Positions 1 through 7,118 are shown, counted from the stretch's first letter. The stretch is 7,678 nt of DNA from Candidatus Niyogibacteria bacterium CG10_big_fil_rev_8_21_14_0_10_42_19 (GCA_002774705.1 PFCN01000026.1:14727-22404), one strand, 5' to 3'. The notes: generated from the sequence alone by a model not told the origin. A program made the numbers and translations.

Positions 1-378
1 AAGATTTTTGGACCATTCACCCTCAAGCAGTTTATTTATGCTCTTGGGGGCATGTCTGTAGGTTTTATCATGTGGGTTTTTTTACCGAAATTTCTCGCGA
101 TAATCGTTGGTTTGCCGATCGTGGTTTTTGGACTCGCTCTCGCTTTTTACAAAGTAAATAATCGGCCTTTTATAGATGTAATTACCAACATGGTCTCCTA
201 TAGCTCACAGCCCCGCCTTTATTTATGGAAAAAGGTGGAAAGAAAGAAAGCTACTTCCGCCCAGCAGACGCTACCCGCCAAAATTCCGGGCATTAATTTA
301 CCCAAAACCGGTAAAAGTAGATTGGACGATCTGGCTTGGTCGCTGGACGTTAAGGAAGAATTTAAAAACCGTAATTAA
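1..378 (+). CDS. PrgI-family T4SS membrane protein (5' partial)
   Basis: The reading frame is open from base 1, so this gene starts before the window. The ATG at 52 is internal, because the codons before it (KIFGPFTLKQFIYALGG) are a recognisable part of the PrgI family N-terminus; perhaps 15-20 residues are missing. Two hydrophobic helices follow closely, roughly window codons 11-27 and 30-50. After them come the family-like segment NNRPFIDVI and a basic, polar cytoplasmic tail ending at TAA 376-378. PrgI-type proteins are small inner-membrane parts of T4SS-like machines, usually encoded directly upstream of a VirB4-type ATPase. That is the arrangement here, with the next gene 10 nt downstream. 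The exact molecular role of the family is not well defined; a membrane anchor or channel partner of VirB4 is inferred. Confidence 0.85.
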   Translation, partial: KIFGPFTLKQFIYALGGMSVGFIMWVFLPKFLAIIVGLPIVVFGLALAFYKVNNRPFIDVITNMVSYSSQPRLYLWKKVERKKATSAQQTLPAKIPGINLPKTGKSRLDDLAWSLDVKEEFKNRN

Positions 379-388
379 ATAAAAAATT

Positions 389-1060
389 ATGGCCCAATTA
401 AAAGCAAAACCTTCTCAAAACTTTGTCCCAATCCAGGAGATTCGCGATGGCGTTGTTATTTTGAAAGATAAGACTATGCACGCGGTTATTATGGCCTCGT
501 CTCTTAATTTTGCTCTTAAATCTTCCGATGAGCAGGAAGCGATTATTTCGCAATATCAGAATTTTTTAAATTCTCTTGATTTTTCTATACAATTCGTGAT
601 CCAGTCCAGGAAATTGGATTTGGATCCGTATCTCGAAACCATGCGTGATGCCGAAAAGAAGCTTACGTCCGAACTCCTGCAGATACAAACTCGCGAATAT
701 GTTGAATTTATAAAAACATTCGTGAAGGCGGCAAATATCGTTTCAAAAACTTTTTACGTAGTAATTTCTTATTCTCCTCCGTTTCTTGATCTGGATAAAT
801 CCGATGGGGGCCTTTTTTCGGCTTTTAACAAGATAACCGGTCTTGGTTCGGGGTCGGCGGCGGCTTATATCCCCGATGAAAAATTTGAAGAATATAAAGT
901 CCAACTATGGCAAAGAGTTGAAATAGTGCAGTCGGGGCTTGGAAGGTGCGGGGTAAGGGGCGTTCAATTGAATACCGAGGAATTAGTTGAGCTTTATTAT
1001 AACGCGTTTAATCCCGGGGAGGCCGGCAAAGGCAAGACGCCTCAAATATCGGCTACATAA
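389..1060 (+). CDS. TraC-like domain protein (VirB4 N-terminal-like, no ATPase)
   Basis: A 223-residue soluble protein with no signal peptide or clear membrane span. It resembles the N-terminal domain of TraC/VirB4-type T4SS ATPases: an opening beta segment around residues 12-27 (FVPIQEIRDGVVILKD), a helical stretch with conserved-looking polar residues at 45-120, the strand FYVVISY at 122-128, and a C-terminal helix ending YNAFNP at 204-209. It has no Walker A or B motif. It lies between PrgI and VirB4, 10 nt after the former and 16 nt before the latter, so it is almost certainly cotranscribed with them. It may be a VirB4-docking partner at the membrane (inference). It is not simply a split-off VirB4 N-terminus, because the next gene keeps its own N-terminal domain. 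The start ATG is preceded by an A-rich leader without a Shine-Dalgarno sequence. Confidence 0.75.
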   Translation: MAQLKAKPSQNFVPIQEIRDGVVILKDKTMHAVIMASSLNFALKSSDEQEAIISQYQNFLNSLDFSIQFVIQSRKLDLDPYLETMRDAEKKLTSELLQIQTREYVEFIKTFVKAANIVSKTFYVVISYSPPFLDLDKSDGGLFSAFNKITGLGSGSAAAYIPDEKFEEYKVQLWQRVEIVQSGLGRCGVRGVQLNTEELVELYYNAFNPGEAGKGKTPQISAT

Positions 1061-1076
1061 TATATACGCAAACAAT

Positions 1077-2891
1077 ATGGCATTATTTGACTTATTAAAA
1101 AAATCGTCGCAAAAACAGGAAGATGATATTCTTTCCATCTCACCCGAGCAGATATATGAAGCGGGACTTTTAGAGTTGCAGGATGTTATCGCCCCGTCTG
1201 CTTTTGAAATAAGCTCCAATTATGTAAAGATCGGCAATAAGGTTGCTCGGACCCTTTTTGTGTTTTCGTATCCCAGATTTTTGGGCGTAGGATGGTTCGC
1301 GCCGATTATCAACCTTGATAAGGTTTTTGATATTTCTTTATTTATTCATCCGATAGATACGGCGATGATATTAAGGCAACTTCAGAAAAAAGTGGCCGAA
1401 GTGCAATCGCAGATCCATGAACGCGAATCAAAGGGTTTTGTCCGGGACCCGGTTTTGGATACCGCGTATAAAGACCTTGAAGACCTTCGGGATAGCCTTC
1501 AACAGGCGACCGAACGACTTTTTTCTTTCGCGATATATATAACTGTTTATGAAGACACGGTTGAGGAGCTTAACCGGGCAGAGTCCGAGATGCGATCTTT
1601 GCTTGAGGCGAAATTAGTTTATGCCAAACCGGCGCTTTTTCAACAGGAACAAGGAATAATTTCGGTCCTCCCCTTCGGATTGGATAGATTGGGGGTAACC
1701 AATAAAATAAATTCTTCCCCTATTTCAACGGTTTTCCCGTTTATGTCTTTTGACCTTACTTCGAATAAAGGAATTCTTTACGGGATAAACCGGCATAACA
1801 ACGGCTTGATTCTTTTTGACAGGTTTAGTCTTGAGAATTATAACTCGGTGATCTTCGGAAAAGCCGGCGGAGGGAAAAGTTATGCCACAAAACTCGAAAT
1901 TCTTCGGTCTTTGATGTTTGACACCGATGTCATTGTGATAGACCCGGAACGAGAATATGAATATTTAGCCGAGGCCGTTGACGGCAGATATTTTAATATT
2001 TCACTTACTTCAAAACACCACATTAATCCTTTTGAGCTGCCGGTCCCCGGTCCGGATGAGTCGCCGACAGATATATTGCGGGGGAACGTTATCAGTTTGG
2101 TCGGCCTTTTTAGGCTTATGCTCGGCGGTCTTACTCCGCAGGAGGACGCCTTATTGGATTCGGCTATAACCGAAACATACGCTTCGCGCGACATTACCGC
2201 GGAAAGCGATTTTTCAAATGCCATTCCACCGACCCTTTCCGACTTGGAATTGGTTTTGGCGAACATGGAGGGCGCGGAATCTTTGACGGCTCGGATTAGG
2301 AAATATACCCAAGGCACCTGGAAGGAATTTATCAATCAGCCGACCAATGTTGATATAAATAAAAAGATGGTCGTTTTTTCTATACGCGACATGGAGGACG
2401 AACTAAGGCCGGTAGCCACATATCTCATAGTGCATTATATTTGGAGCGCGGTCAGGAGGAATCTAAAAAGACGCCTTTTGGTGGTGGACGAGGCGTGGTG
2501 GATGATGAAGAATGAAGAAGGGGCGTCTTTTCTTTATGGTATCGCGAAGCGTTGCCGTAAATATTGGCTGGGGCTCGCGACGGTAACCCAGGATGTCGGT
2601 GACTTTTTGGGTTCTTCTTATGGAATCCCCATTATCACCAACTCTTCAATGCAGCTTTTGTTAAAACAATCTCCGGCGACCATTGATTCGCTCCAAAAGA
2701 CCTTTAATCTCACCGAAGAGGAGAAGTTTTTGCTCCTGGAGGCCGATATCGGCGAGGGTATTTTTTTTGCCGGTCTTAAGCACGTGTCTATAAAAATTAT
2801 TGCCTCATACACCGAAGACCAAATAATCACCACCAACCCTTCCCAGCTTTTGGCGATTAAAAAAGCAAAAGATGAATTTTCCAATGGATAA
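1077..2891 (+). CDS. virB4: VirB4-family T4SS ATPase
   Basis: A 604-residue ATPase expected to energise pilus biogenesis and substrate transport at the cytoplasmic face of the inner membrane. Residues 1-230 are the VirB4 N-terminal domain, with a long charged, probably coiled-coil helix near 95-150. The RecA-like motor follows: Walker A GKAGGGKS at 261-268, the family segment IDPEREYEYL at 288-297, Walker B LLVVDEAW with D471 and E472, and a TQD sensor-like motif at 504-506. All key residues are intact, and the length is normal for a compact VirB4. The frame is open upstream to an ATG at 987, but that start would add 30 residues overlapping the end of the preceding gene. Those residues do not look like VirB4, whereas MALFDLL at 1077 is a natural N-terminus 16 nt after the previous stop. 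No Shine-Dalgarno sequence is visible. Confidence 0.93.
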   Translation: MALFDLLKKSSQKQEDDILSISPEQIYEAGLLELQDVIAPSAFEISSNYVKIGNKVARTLFVFSYPRFLGVGWFAPIINLDKVFDISLFIHPIDTAMILRQLQKKVAEVQSQIHERESKGFVRDPVLDTAYKDLEDLRDSLQQATERLFSFAIYITVYEDTVEELNRAESEMRSLLEAKLVYAKPALFQQEQGIISVLPFGLDRLGVTNKINSSPISTVFPFMSFDLTSNKGILYGINRHNNGLILFDRFSLENYNSVIFGKAGGGKSYATKLEILRSLMFDTDVIVIDPEREYEYLAEAVDGRYFNISLTSKHHINPFELPVPGPDESPTDILRGNVISLVGLFRLMLGGLTPQEDALLDSAITETYASRDITAESDFSNAIPPTLSDLELVLANMEGAESLTARIRKYTQGTWKEFINQPTNVDINKKMVVFSIRDMEDELRPVATYLIVHYIWSAVRRNLKRRLLVVDEAWWMMKNEEGASFLYGIAKRCRKYWLGLATVTQDVGDFLGSSYGIPIITNSSMQLLLKQSPATIDSLQKTFNLTEEEKFLLLEADIGEGIFFAGLKHVSIKIIASYTEDQIITTNPSQLLAIKKAKDEFSNG

Positions 2892-2902
2892 AATATAAAT
2901 TT

Positions 2903-3364
2903 ATGGCCATCGCATCTGATATTACAAGTGAAGATCAACGCCAGATGGGACTCGCGCAGGCTCGCAATAGGTCGCGCAAGCAAAGCATGATAGACGATAA
3001 ACCGACAATATCGGGGGGGCTTCCTGTTCATATAAGTATACTTGAGGCATTTTTGGTGCTTTTTATTGTTGGTATAGCCGATTTTTTGGACTATCTTATT
3101 ATTGGCTCTATACCGATAATTGGTGATATAATAGATTTAGCGGCATGGATGTTCGTAGGAATGTGGATGCTTTTACGCCCGGTGCAAAAGCCGTTCGGCG
3201 CGATGTATGCCGGTATCATAGAATTCATTCCTGTTATAGGAGATCTTCCGCCAACATGGGTGGGGATTGTCGTGGTTTCAATAATTTATAACAATATGTT
3301 GAGTAAAAAAAGCGCGGGACAAATACAATCAACATTAAATCGTTTAAAAAAATTAAAAAAATAA
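2903..3364 (+). CDS. Small polytopic membrane protein with doubled IPxIGD motif
   Basis: I do not recognise a named family with confidence. The 153-residue protein has a polar, basic N-terminal cytoplasmic segment (about 1-40), then hydrophobic stretches near 44-68, 76-92 and 100-130, and a lysine-rich tail. Two similar motifs, IPIIGDIID at 70-78 and IPVIGDLPP at 109-117, each follow a hydrophobic run and are followed by a tryptophan (W82, W119). This suggests an internally duplicated membrane hairpin. It sits 11 nt after virB4 and its stop overlaps the next start (TAATG at 3362-3366), so it is probably translated as part of the T4SS-like operon. Its position suggests a small inner-membrane component, but it is too short for a VirB6/TrbL channel. 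Two in-phase A AAA AAA heptamers lie just before its stop. The start has an AT-rich leader without a Shine-Dalgarno sequence. Confidence 0.8.
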   Translation: MAIASDITSEDQRQMGLAQARNRSRKQSMIDDKPTISGGLPVHISILEAFLVLFIVGIADFLDYLIIGSIPIIGDIIDLAAWMFVGMWMLLRPVQKPFGAMYAGIIEFIPVIGDLPPTWVGIVVVSIIYNNMLSKKSAGQIQSTLNRLKKLKK

Positions 3365-4434
3365 TGTTAAAAAGAATAACATTTACATTTGTAGGCATTA
3401 TCATATTTTCTTTTTTGGGAGGTGCTTTTGTTTTTGCCCAAACGCAAAGCCCGACCTCCGAAGATTTTGGTAGATTTTTGGATACTCTTAGAGCAGAAAT
3501 GGGTCCTGGATTATCCGGTCTTAATACGAGCGGTTCTACAATAAAAATTGAACCTAAATTTCCCGGCTCCAATGAGGAGGTGACTTTATTTTATTCCAGT
3601 TTTTCTTTTGATGTCGATCGCGCGAATATCACCTGGACCAGAAACGGCAAAGTTGTCTTAAAAGGAAAAGGAGAAAAGCAATATAAATTTGTCACCGGTC
3701 CGATCGGCCAGCTTGAGACCATACAAGTTTCGGCTATTAATGAGAATGGGGTTGAGTTTACGGCCTCGGAAATATTTCGTATTGGCGGGGTGGATCTTTT
3801 GTGGAATGCCGATACGATAATTCCCGCGGAGTACGAAGGTAAGGCATTCCCGTCATTTGCTTCAAAAATAACAGTTACCGCGTTCCCGCAGTTTTTCGTT
3901 GGGACGAACCGCATATCGCCTAATTCTCTTATTTATAAGTGGTACGTGGATGGTAATATTTATAAATCATCTTCAGGCGCGGGCAAGCGTTCTATGACCT
4001 TTGAGTTTACCCCAAGTTTGTTGGGGAAAGAGACGCTTAATGTCTATCTAAATGTTTCTAATTCAGAAAAAACAATAATAAGCGAAAAAAATATTTCCAT
4101 ACCGGTCAAGGAGCCCAGAATTCTTTTTTATGAGGAAAAACCACTTGAGGGCGCTAATTTTGCCCGAGCTCTTAAGGACTTTTCGATGTTTCCGGGAGAA
4201 GAGCGTGAATTTAGAGCAGTTCCTTATTTTTTCTCCAAGAACGGCAAAGAGGAGCTTAAATATTCTTGGATGTTAAATAATAAAATGATAGAAGATGAGG
4301 AATCGAATCAGCCGATTTTGCGCGTAATTCTGACCCCTGACGCTAGCGGATCCGTAAATTTAATGAACATTGTTGAGAATTTAAAAAATGCCATACAGCG
4401 GGCCCAAAAAAGTTTTATAATAAAAATTTTATAA
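3364..4434 (+). CDS. Secreted protein with three Ig-like repeats
   Basis: A 356-residue exported protein. It has a basic N-terminus (MLKR), a hydrophobic core at 5-24 and a good signal peptidase site, VFA|QT, after A25. The mature part contains three modules of about 105 residues. Each has a core strand with an invariant tryptophan and a turn: ITWTRNG (W91), YKWYVDG (W193) and YSWMLNN (W302). About 17-22 residues later each has a matching turn: KFVTGPIG, EFTPSLLG and ILTPDASG. This is the style of Ig-like/PKD-like beta-sandwich domains of surface and pilus-associated proteins. The mature protein has no cysteine, no C-terminal anchor and no LPXTG-like motif. Its start overlaps the previous stop by 1 nt and its stop overlaps the pilin start by 1 nt, which points to matched expression with the pilin. 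A periplasmic scaffold or adhesin is inferred. Confidence 0.8.
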   Translation: MLKRITFTFVGIIIFSFLGGAFVFAQTQSPTSEDFGRFLDTLRAEMGPGLSGLNTSGSTIKIEPKFPGSNEEVTLFYSSFSFDVDRANITWTRNGKVVLKGKGEKQYKFVTGPIGQLETIQVSAINENGVEFTASEIFRIGGVDLLWNADTIIPAEYEGKAFPSFASKITVTAFPQFFVGTNRISPNSLIYKWYVDGNIYKSSSGAGKRSMTFEFTPSLLGKETLNVYLNVSNSEKTIISEKNISIPVKEPRILFYEEKPLEGANFARALKDFSMFPGEEREFRAVPYFFSKNGKEELKYSWMLNNKMIEDEESNQPILRVILTPDASGSVNLMNIVENLKNAIQRAQKSFIIKIL

Positions 4435-4799
4435 TGTTCAGAAAAAAAATAATTTCATTTCTTTCGCTGGTTGTAGTCCTTTTTTTGCCGTTATTTAACG
4501 TCATAGCCGCTCTTTCGGTCATTACTCCTGGTTCCGGCGGTGGAGGAGCCGGCGAGTCCGGAGGCGCGAACTGGAGCGGATTTTTAAGGTGGCTTTTTCC
4601 GGCCATGCTCACTGCGGCCGCTCTTTTAGCGGTAGTTTCTATAACATACGCCGGTTTTTTGTGGATAGGCGCCGCGGGCAATCCGGCTGCCATTGAAAAC
4701 GCTAAAGACAGGATAAAAGGTTCAATTCTCGGCCTTCTCCTTGCCTTTGCCGGATGGCTTATTTTGAACACTATAAATCCGGCGTTAGTTAATTGGTAA
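4434..4799 (+). CDS. VirB2/TrbC-type T4SS pilin
   Basis: A 121-residue major pilin candidate. It has a basic N-terminus (MFRKK), a signal-peptide core at 6-22 and a likely cleavage site near NVIAA at 22-26. A Gly/Ser-rich linker (33-44) follows, then two hydrophobic helices at about 53-79 and 96-114, joined by a polar loop. The loop and second helix (GNPAAIENAKDRIKG at 82-96, then GLLLAFAGWLIL) match the signature of the T4SS pilin family common in Patescibacteria: GNP, then AK-R, then a Gly-rich membrane helix. The two-helix hairpin is the VirB2/TrbC architecture, quite unlike type IV pilins with a prepilin peptidase site. It overlaps the preceding Ig-repeat gene by 1 nt (TAATG). With virB4 in the same run, it is the probable polymerising or channel subunit. 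Confidence 0.85.
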   Translation: MFRKKIISFLSLVVVLFLPLFNVIAALSVITPGSGGGGAGESGGANWSGFLRWLFPAMLTAAALLAVVSITYAGFLWIGAAGNPAAIENAKDRIKGSILGLLLAFAGWLILNTINPALVNW

Positions 4800-4809
4800 A
4801 ATAATTTAT

Positions 4810-4825
4810 TTTTAAATATTTAAAA
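4810..4825. repeat. 16-bp perfect AT palindrome before the propeller gene
   Basis: TTTTAAATATTTAAAA reads identically on both strands and ends 2 nt before the ATG at 4828, in the 28-nt gap after the pilin gene. It could be a protein-binding operator, or a weak hairpin covering the start of the next gene. It contains only A and T in an AT-rich gap, so chance is a real alternative. Confidence 0.35.
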
Positions 4826-4827
4826 GT

Positions 4828-5976
4828 ATGAGTAAACCATTAGCCATAGGATTAATAATATTTTTTATCCTTATTATAACCGGAGGAGTCTTATGGCTAA
4901 CCTTAAAACCATCTGGAAACGGAGAGGGATCTATGTTGGACGGAATTTTTCCCTCCGCGGGAAGAAGAGATAATTCTCAACCCGATGGTGATAAGGAGAA
5001 AGATGAAGGAATTAAGATAGACCAGCGTTTGGTGCAAATAACACAGACGGCGGTGTCGGGATTTGCTCTGAAGAATGAAGGATTAAGATTTATTGAACGC
5101 TCAACCGGACATGTTTTTGAGTCAGATTCCATAGGAGCGAATAAAACAAGAATTTCAAATACGACAATTCCGCAAATTTTTAAAACGGCATGGGATTCGG
5201 ACGCCGAAGGAGCTTTGATAATGTATCGGGAAGAGGAAAATATCCGGTTGGCGTCGGTTCTTTTTAAAGGGACGTCATCCGAGGGGGTTTTATTGCCGGC
5301 CGATATCATTTCGTTTGATTACGCCCCAGATCGTGACCGGATAATTTATTTGGTCAAAACCTCAGCCGGTCTTACGACATTTGCCGCCAATCCAGATAAT
5401 ACCAAGCAAGCCGAGATATTGCGCTTACCGCCGGCGGATTTTATGATTGGTTGGCCGGCCGCGAATTCAATTTCGTTCCTTTCGCGTCCGTCGGGCGAAG
5501 CCGAGGGGGTTCTTTATAGATTTGATATAAATAAAAACTCTTTTGATAAGGTTTTGGGCCCGGCGTTGGGACTCGGGGCAAAGTGGTCCTCTAACGGCGC
5601 GGGGGTGATGTATTCAATTTATGACCGCAGTATAAAAAAGCCCCGCATGTTTGTTTATAATTTAAAGGAGGGGAAAACCATTGATCTTAATGTGCAGACA
5701 TTCGCTCAAAAGTGCTCTTGGCCCGGGGGAGAGGATGTTTTTTGCGCGATACCGACATCCATCACCGCGGGAATTTATCCCGACTTGTGGCTGACGGGAG
5801 AAGAAAGTTTTAATGATCATTTGTGGAAAATAAATATCTCAACGCTTCAGAAGAAAGATCTGGCCGACCTTCAAGATATTGACGTAAATGAAATAAAAAA
5901 TTCGGGAGACGGCAAGTTTATATATTTTCAGAATAAAAAAGACGGCTCTCTCTGGGGTTTTCGGTTTGAAGAATAG
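4828..5976 (+). CDS. Membrane-anchored beta-propeller-like protein
   Basis: A 382-residue protein with one N-terminal membrane helix (about 5-25), a polar Gly/Asp/Lys-rich linker (about 29-65) and a large extracytoplasmic domain. That domain is rich in short beta-blade-like units in the style of TolB/PD40 or WD-like propellers: FDYAPDRDRIIYLV, GWPAANSISFLS, AKWSSNGAGVMYS, CSWPGGEDVFCA and NSGDGKFIYFQ. Each pairs a [W/Y/N]xx-[D/N/G]-G-type turn with a strand, as when propellers report 'value, then label'. C296 and C306 flank one such unit and could form a disulfide outside the membrane. No enzyme motif is visible. It lies 28 nt after the pilin gene and ends with TAG, the only non-TAA stop among the ten genes. 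A binding or scaffold role near the secretion machine is inferred; the family name is uncertain. Confidence 0.75.
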   Translation: MSKPLAIGLIIFFILIITGGVLWLTLKPSGNGEGSMLDGIFPSAGRRDNSQPDGDKEKDEGIKIDQRLVQITQTAVSGFALKNEGLRFIERSTGHVFESDSIGANKTRISNTTIPQIFKTAWDSDAEGALIMYREEENIRLASVLFKGTSSEGVLLPADIISFDYAPDRDRIIYLVKTSAGLTTFAANPDNTKQAEILRLPPADFMIGWPAANSISFLSRPSGEAEGVLYRFDINKNSFDKVLGPALGLGAKWSSNGAGVMYSIYDRSIKKPRMFVYNLKEGKTIDLNVQTFAQKCSWPGGEDVFCAIPTSITAGIYPDLWLTGEESFNDHLWKINISTLQKKDLADLQDIDVNEIKNSGDGKFIYFQNKKDGSLWGFRFEE

Positions 5977-5982
5977 TGTGGA

Positions 5983-6005
5983 GTTGTAATAACGCCGATT
6001 ACAAC
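5983..6005 (+). repeat. Inverted repeat, 8-bp perfect stem
   Basis: GTTGTAAT (5983-5990) and ATTACAAC (5998-6005) are perfect inverted copies around a 7-nt loop, AACGCCG. They lie 6 nt after the stop of the propeller gene, in the 73-nt gap before the PilN-like gene. No T-run follows, so it does not look like a standard intrinsic terminator. A transcript-end or processing hairpin, or an operator, are alternatives. Confidence 0.5.
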
Positions 6006-6018
6006 GCGAAATTACGCG
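6005..6018 (+). repeat. Second small inverted repeat CGCG-N6-CGCG
   Basis: CGCG at 6005-6008 and 6015-6018 flank AAATTA and share base 6005 with the preceding inverted repeat, so the two hairpins would be alternatives or stack directly. The motif ATTAC occurs at 5998-6002 and again at 6011-6015, giving the segment a direct-repeat character too. It is short and could arise by chance, but this GC-rich patch stands out from the surrounding AT-rich gaps. Confidence 0.3.
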
Positions 6019-6049
6019 GGGAGGGCGGATAATAATATTACTCAAATTT

Positions 6050-6604
6050 ATGATAAATCTCTTACCCACGGAAGCTAAGCAAAAATTAGACTTAGAGCGA
6101 ATACGTCGCCTTTTTTTGATTTTTGGTTTGATTTTTTCTGCTATACTCTTAATCGGTATTTTTCTTCTGCTCCCGACATGGGTGACTCTTGACCTTCAAG
6201 AAGAGGAGCTTGTCAGGCAATATTCGATTTTAAATGAAAGTCCGGAGCTGTCCAAGATTGAAGGGATAGAATTGAATATCGGGGCGTTGAATGAAAAAAC
6301 CAAGATGTTCAAAAAGAACCTCTCTTTTGAACAAACTCCTTCTCTTGTTTTTAATACGGTTTTAGACCACATAGATCAGACAATCCGCCTTCAAGAGTTA
6401 TCTTTTAATTCTTCCAAGAATCAATTTTCTATAAAAGGCACCGCCGACAGGCGAGAAAATTATCTTGCATTTATAAATATATTGGAAAACGACCCCTTAA
6501 TCTTAAAAGTAGAGTCGCCTATTTCAAATATTCTTAAAGACAGGGATATAGAGTTTACTTTAATATTTGAAGCCGATCCGGATTTAATGAAGCTGCATTT
6601 TTAA
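6050..6604 (+). CDS. pilN: PilN-like type IV pilus alignment protein
   Basis: A 184-residue bitopic membrane protein. It opens with MINLLPTEAK: the INLLP motif at residues 2-6 is the hallmark of PilN (and the matching part of GspL), which in characterised systems docks into the cytoplasmic ATPase-like protein PilM. A basic stretch (K9-R20) precedes a single membrane helix at about 20-42. A periplasmic coiled-coil region (about 48-95) and a compact alpha/beta C-terminal domain (about 97-180) complete the PilN plan. The length is normal for the family. The next gene, PilO-like, follows after 1 nt. No pilM lies directly upstream; a propeller-like gene and a 73-nt gap with inverted repeats occupy that place. 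The assignment rests on motif, topology and gene order. Confidence 0.75.
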   Translation: MINLLPTEAKQKLDLERIRRLFLIFGLIFSAILLIGIFLLLPTWVTLDLQEEELVRQYSILNESPELSKIEGIELNIGALNEKTKMFKKNLSFEQTPSLVFNTVLDHIDQTIRLQELSFNSSKNQFSIKGTADRRENYLAFINILENDPLILKVESPISNILKDRDIEFTLIFEADPDLMKLHF

Positions 6605-6605
6605 T

Positions 6606-7118
6606 ATGAAAAAGATATTTTTTGTGGTCATTATTTTGGTCTTAATAGTCGGCGCGATCTTAGTCGTCGGATTTTGGTCCGTGTCATCGGTCGCGGCCAA
6701 ACGCGATAGCATTATTGATATCCGTAAGAATATAGCTTTAACCGAGACGCGTAAAACCAATATCCGCACGCTCGAAGATCTTTTGGCAGACATTAATCCC
6801 CAAAGACAGGAAGCCGAAAAAGTATTCATTTATAAAAAAAACTTGGTTGATTTTGTTAAAGAACTTGAACATATCGCGGAACTCACGGAGGTTCGATTAG
6901 AGATAGAAAGTGCGACTTTTTCTTCTTCTCAAAAGAATCTGCCCAGCTTTCAATTCAAGATAAAAGGCGATTTTGACTCTGTTTATAGATATTTTAAAAT
7001 TTTAGAGGTTCTTCCTTACCAGCTTTCGTTTGATAGTTTACAGATGTTAGGATCAGGACAAGAATGGAAGGGCATGACCCGGATTACTTTATTAAGTTAT
7101 ATCGAAAAAGACTTGTAA
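6606..7118 (+). CDS. pilO: PilO-like type IV pilus alignment protein
   Basis: A 170-residue protein with one N-terminal membrane helix (about 4-25) followed by a charged helical coiled-coil segment (about 32-80) and a C-terminal alpha/beta domain (about 85-170). The segment QFKIKGDFDSVYRYFKILE resembles the central strand-helix of PilO/GspM ferredoxin-like domains. PilO pairs with PilN in the periplasm to form the alignment subcomplex linking the inner-membrane pilus motor to the outer parts. The start lies 1 nt after the PilN-like stop and the stop overlaps the next start (TAATG at 7116-7120), indicating a tightly coupled operon. The sequence is divergent, so the call depends on topology, size and its PilN-like neighbour. 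No Shine-Dalgarno sequence is visible. Confidence 0.7.
   Translation: MKKIFFVVIILVLIVGAILVVGFWSVSSVAAKRDSIIDIRKNIALTETRKTNIRTLEDLLADINPQRQEAEKVFIYKKNLVDFVKELEHIAELTEVRLEIESATFSSSQKNLPSFQFKIKGDFDSVYRYFKILEVLPYQLSFDSLQMLGSGQEWKGMTRITLLSYIEKDL

Noticed and set aside
987..1076. Upstream in-frame extension of virB4 to ATG 987
   Set aside because: The extra 30 residues lie almost entirely over the end of the TraC-like gene in another frame, are arginine-rich and do not resemble VirB4. ATG 1077 fits the gene spacing and a natural N-terminus.
1978..2169. Plus-strand 63-codon frame inside virB4
   Set aside because: It is out of frame within a conserved coding region and its composition resembles a frame shadow.
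1880..2335. Minus-strand open frame inside virB4
   Set aside because: It is fully covered by the conserved VirB4 motor domain, has no plausible domain and no gene neighbours on that strand. Other minus-strand open frames (for example 983-1219, 2618-3031, 3234-3572, 4415-4771) are rejected for the same reason.
6018..6024. GGGGAGG as a Shine-Dalgarno site for the PilN-like gene
   Set aside because: It is about 25 nt upstream of ATG 6050, too far for normal use, with no intermediate start codon in frame.
7064..7117. In-frame ATG 7064 as start of the last protein gene
   Set aside because: It would add 18 residues lying wholly inside the PilO-like coding region; ATG 7118 gives the same TAATG overlap seen at two other junctions.
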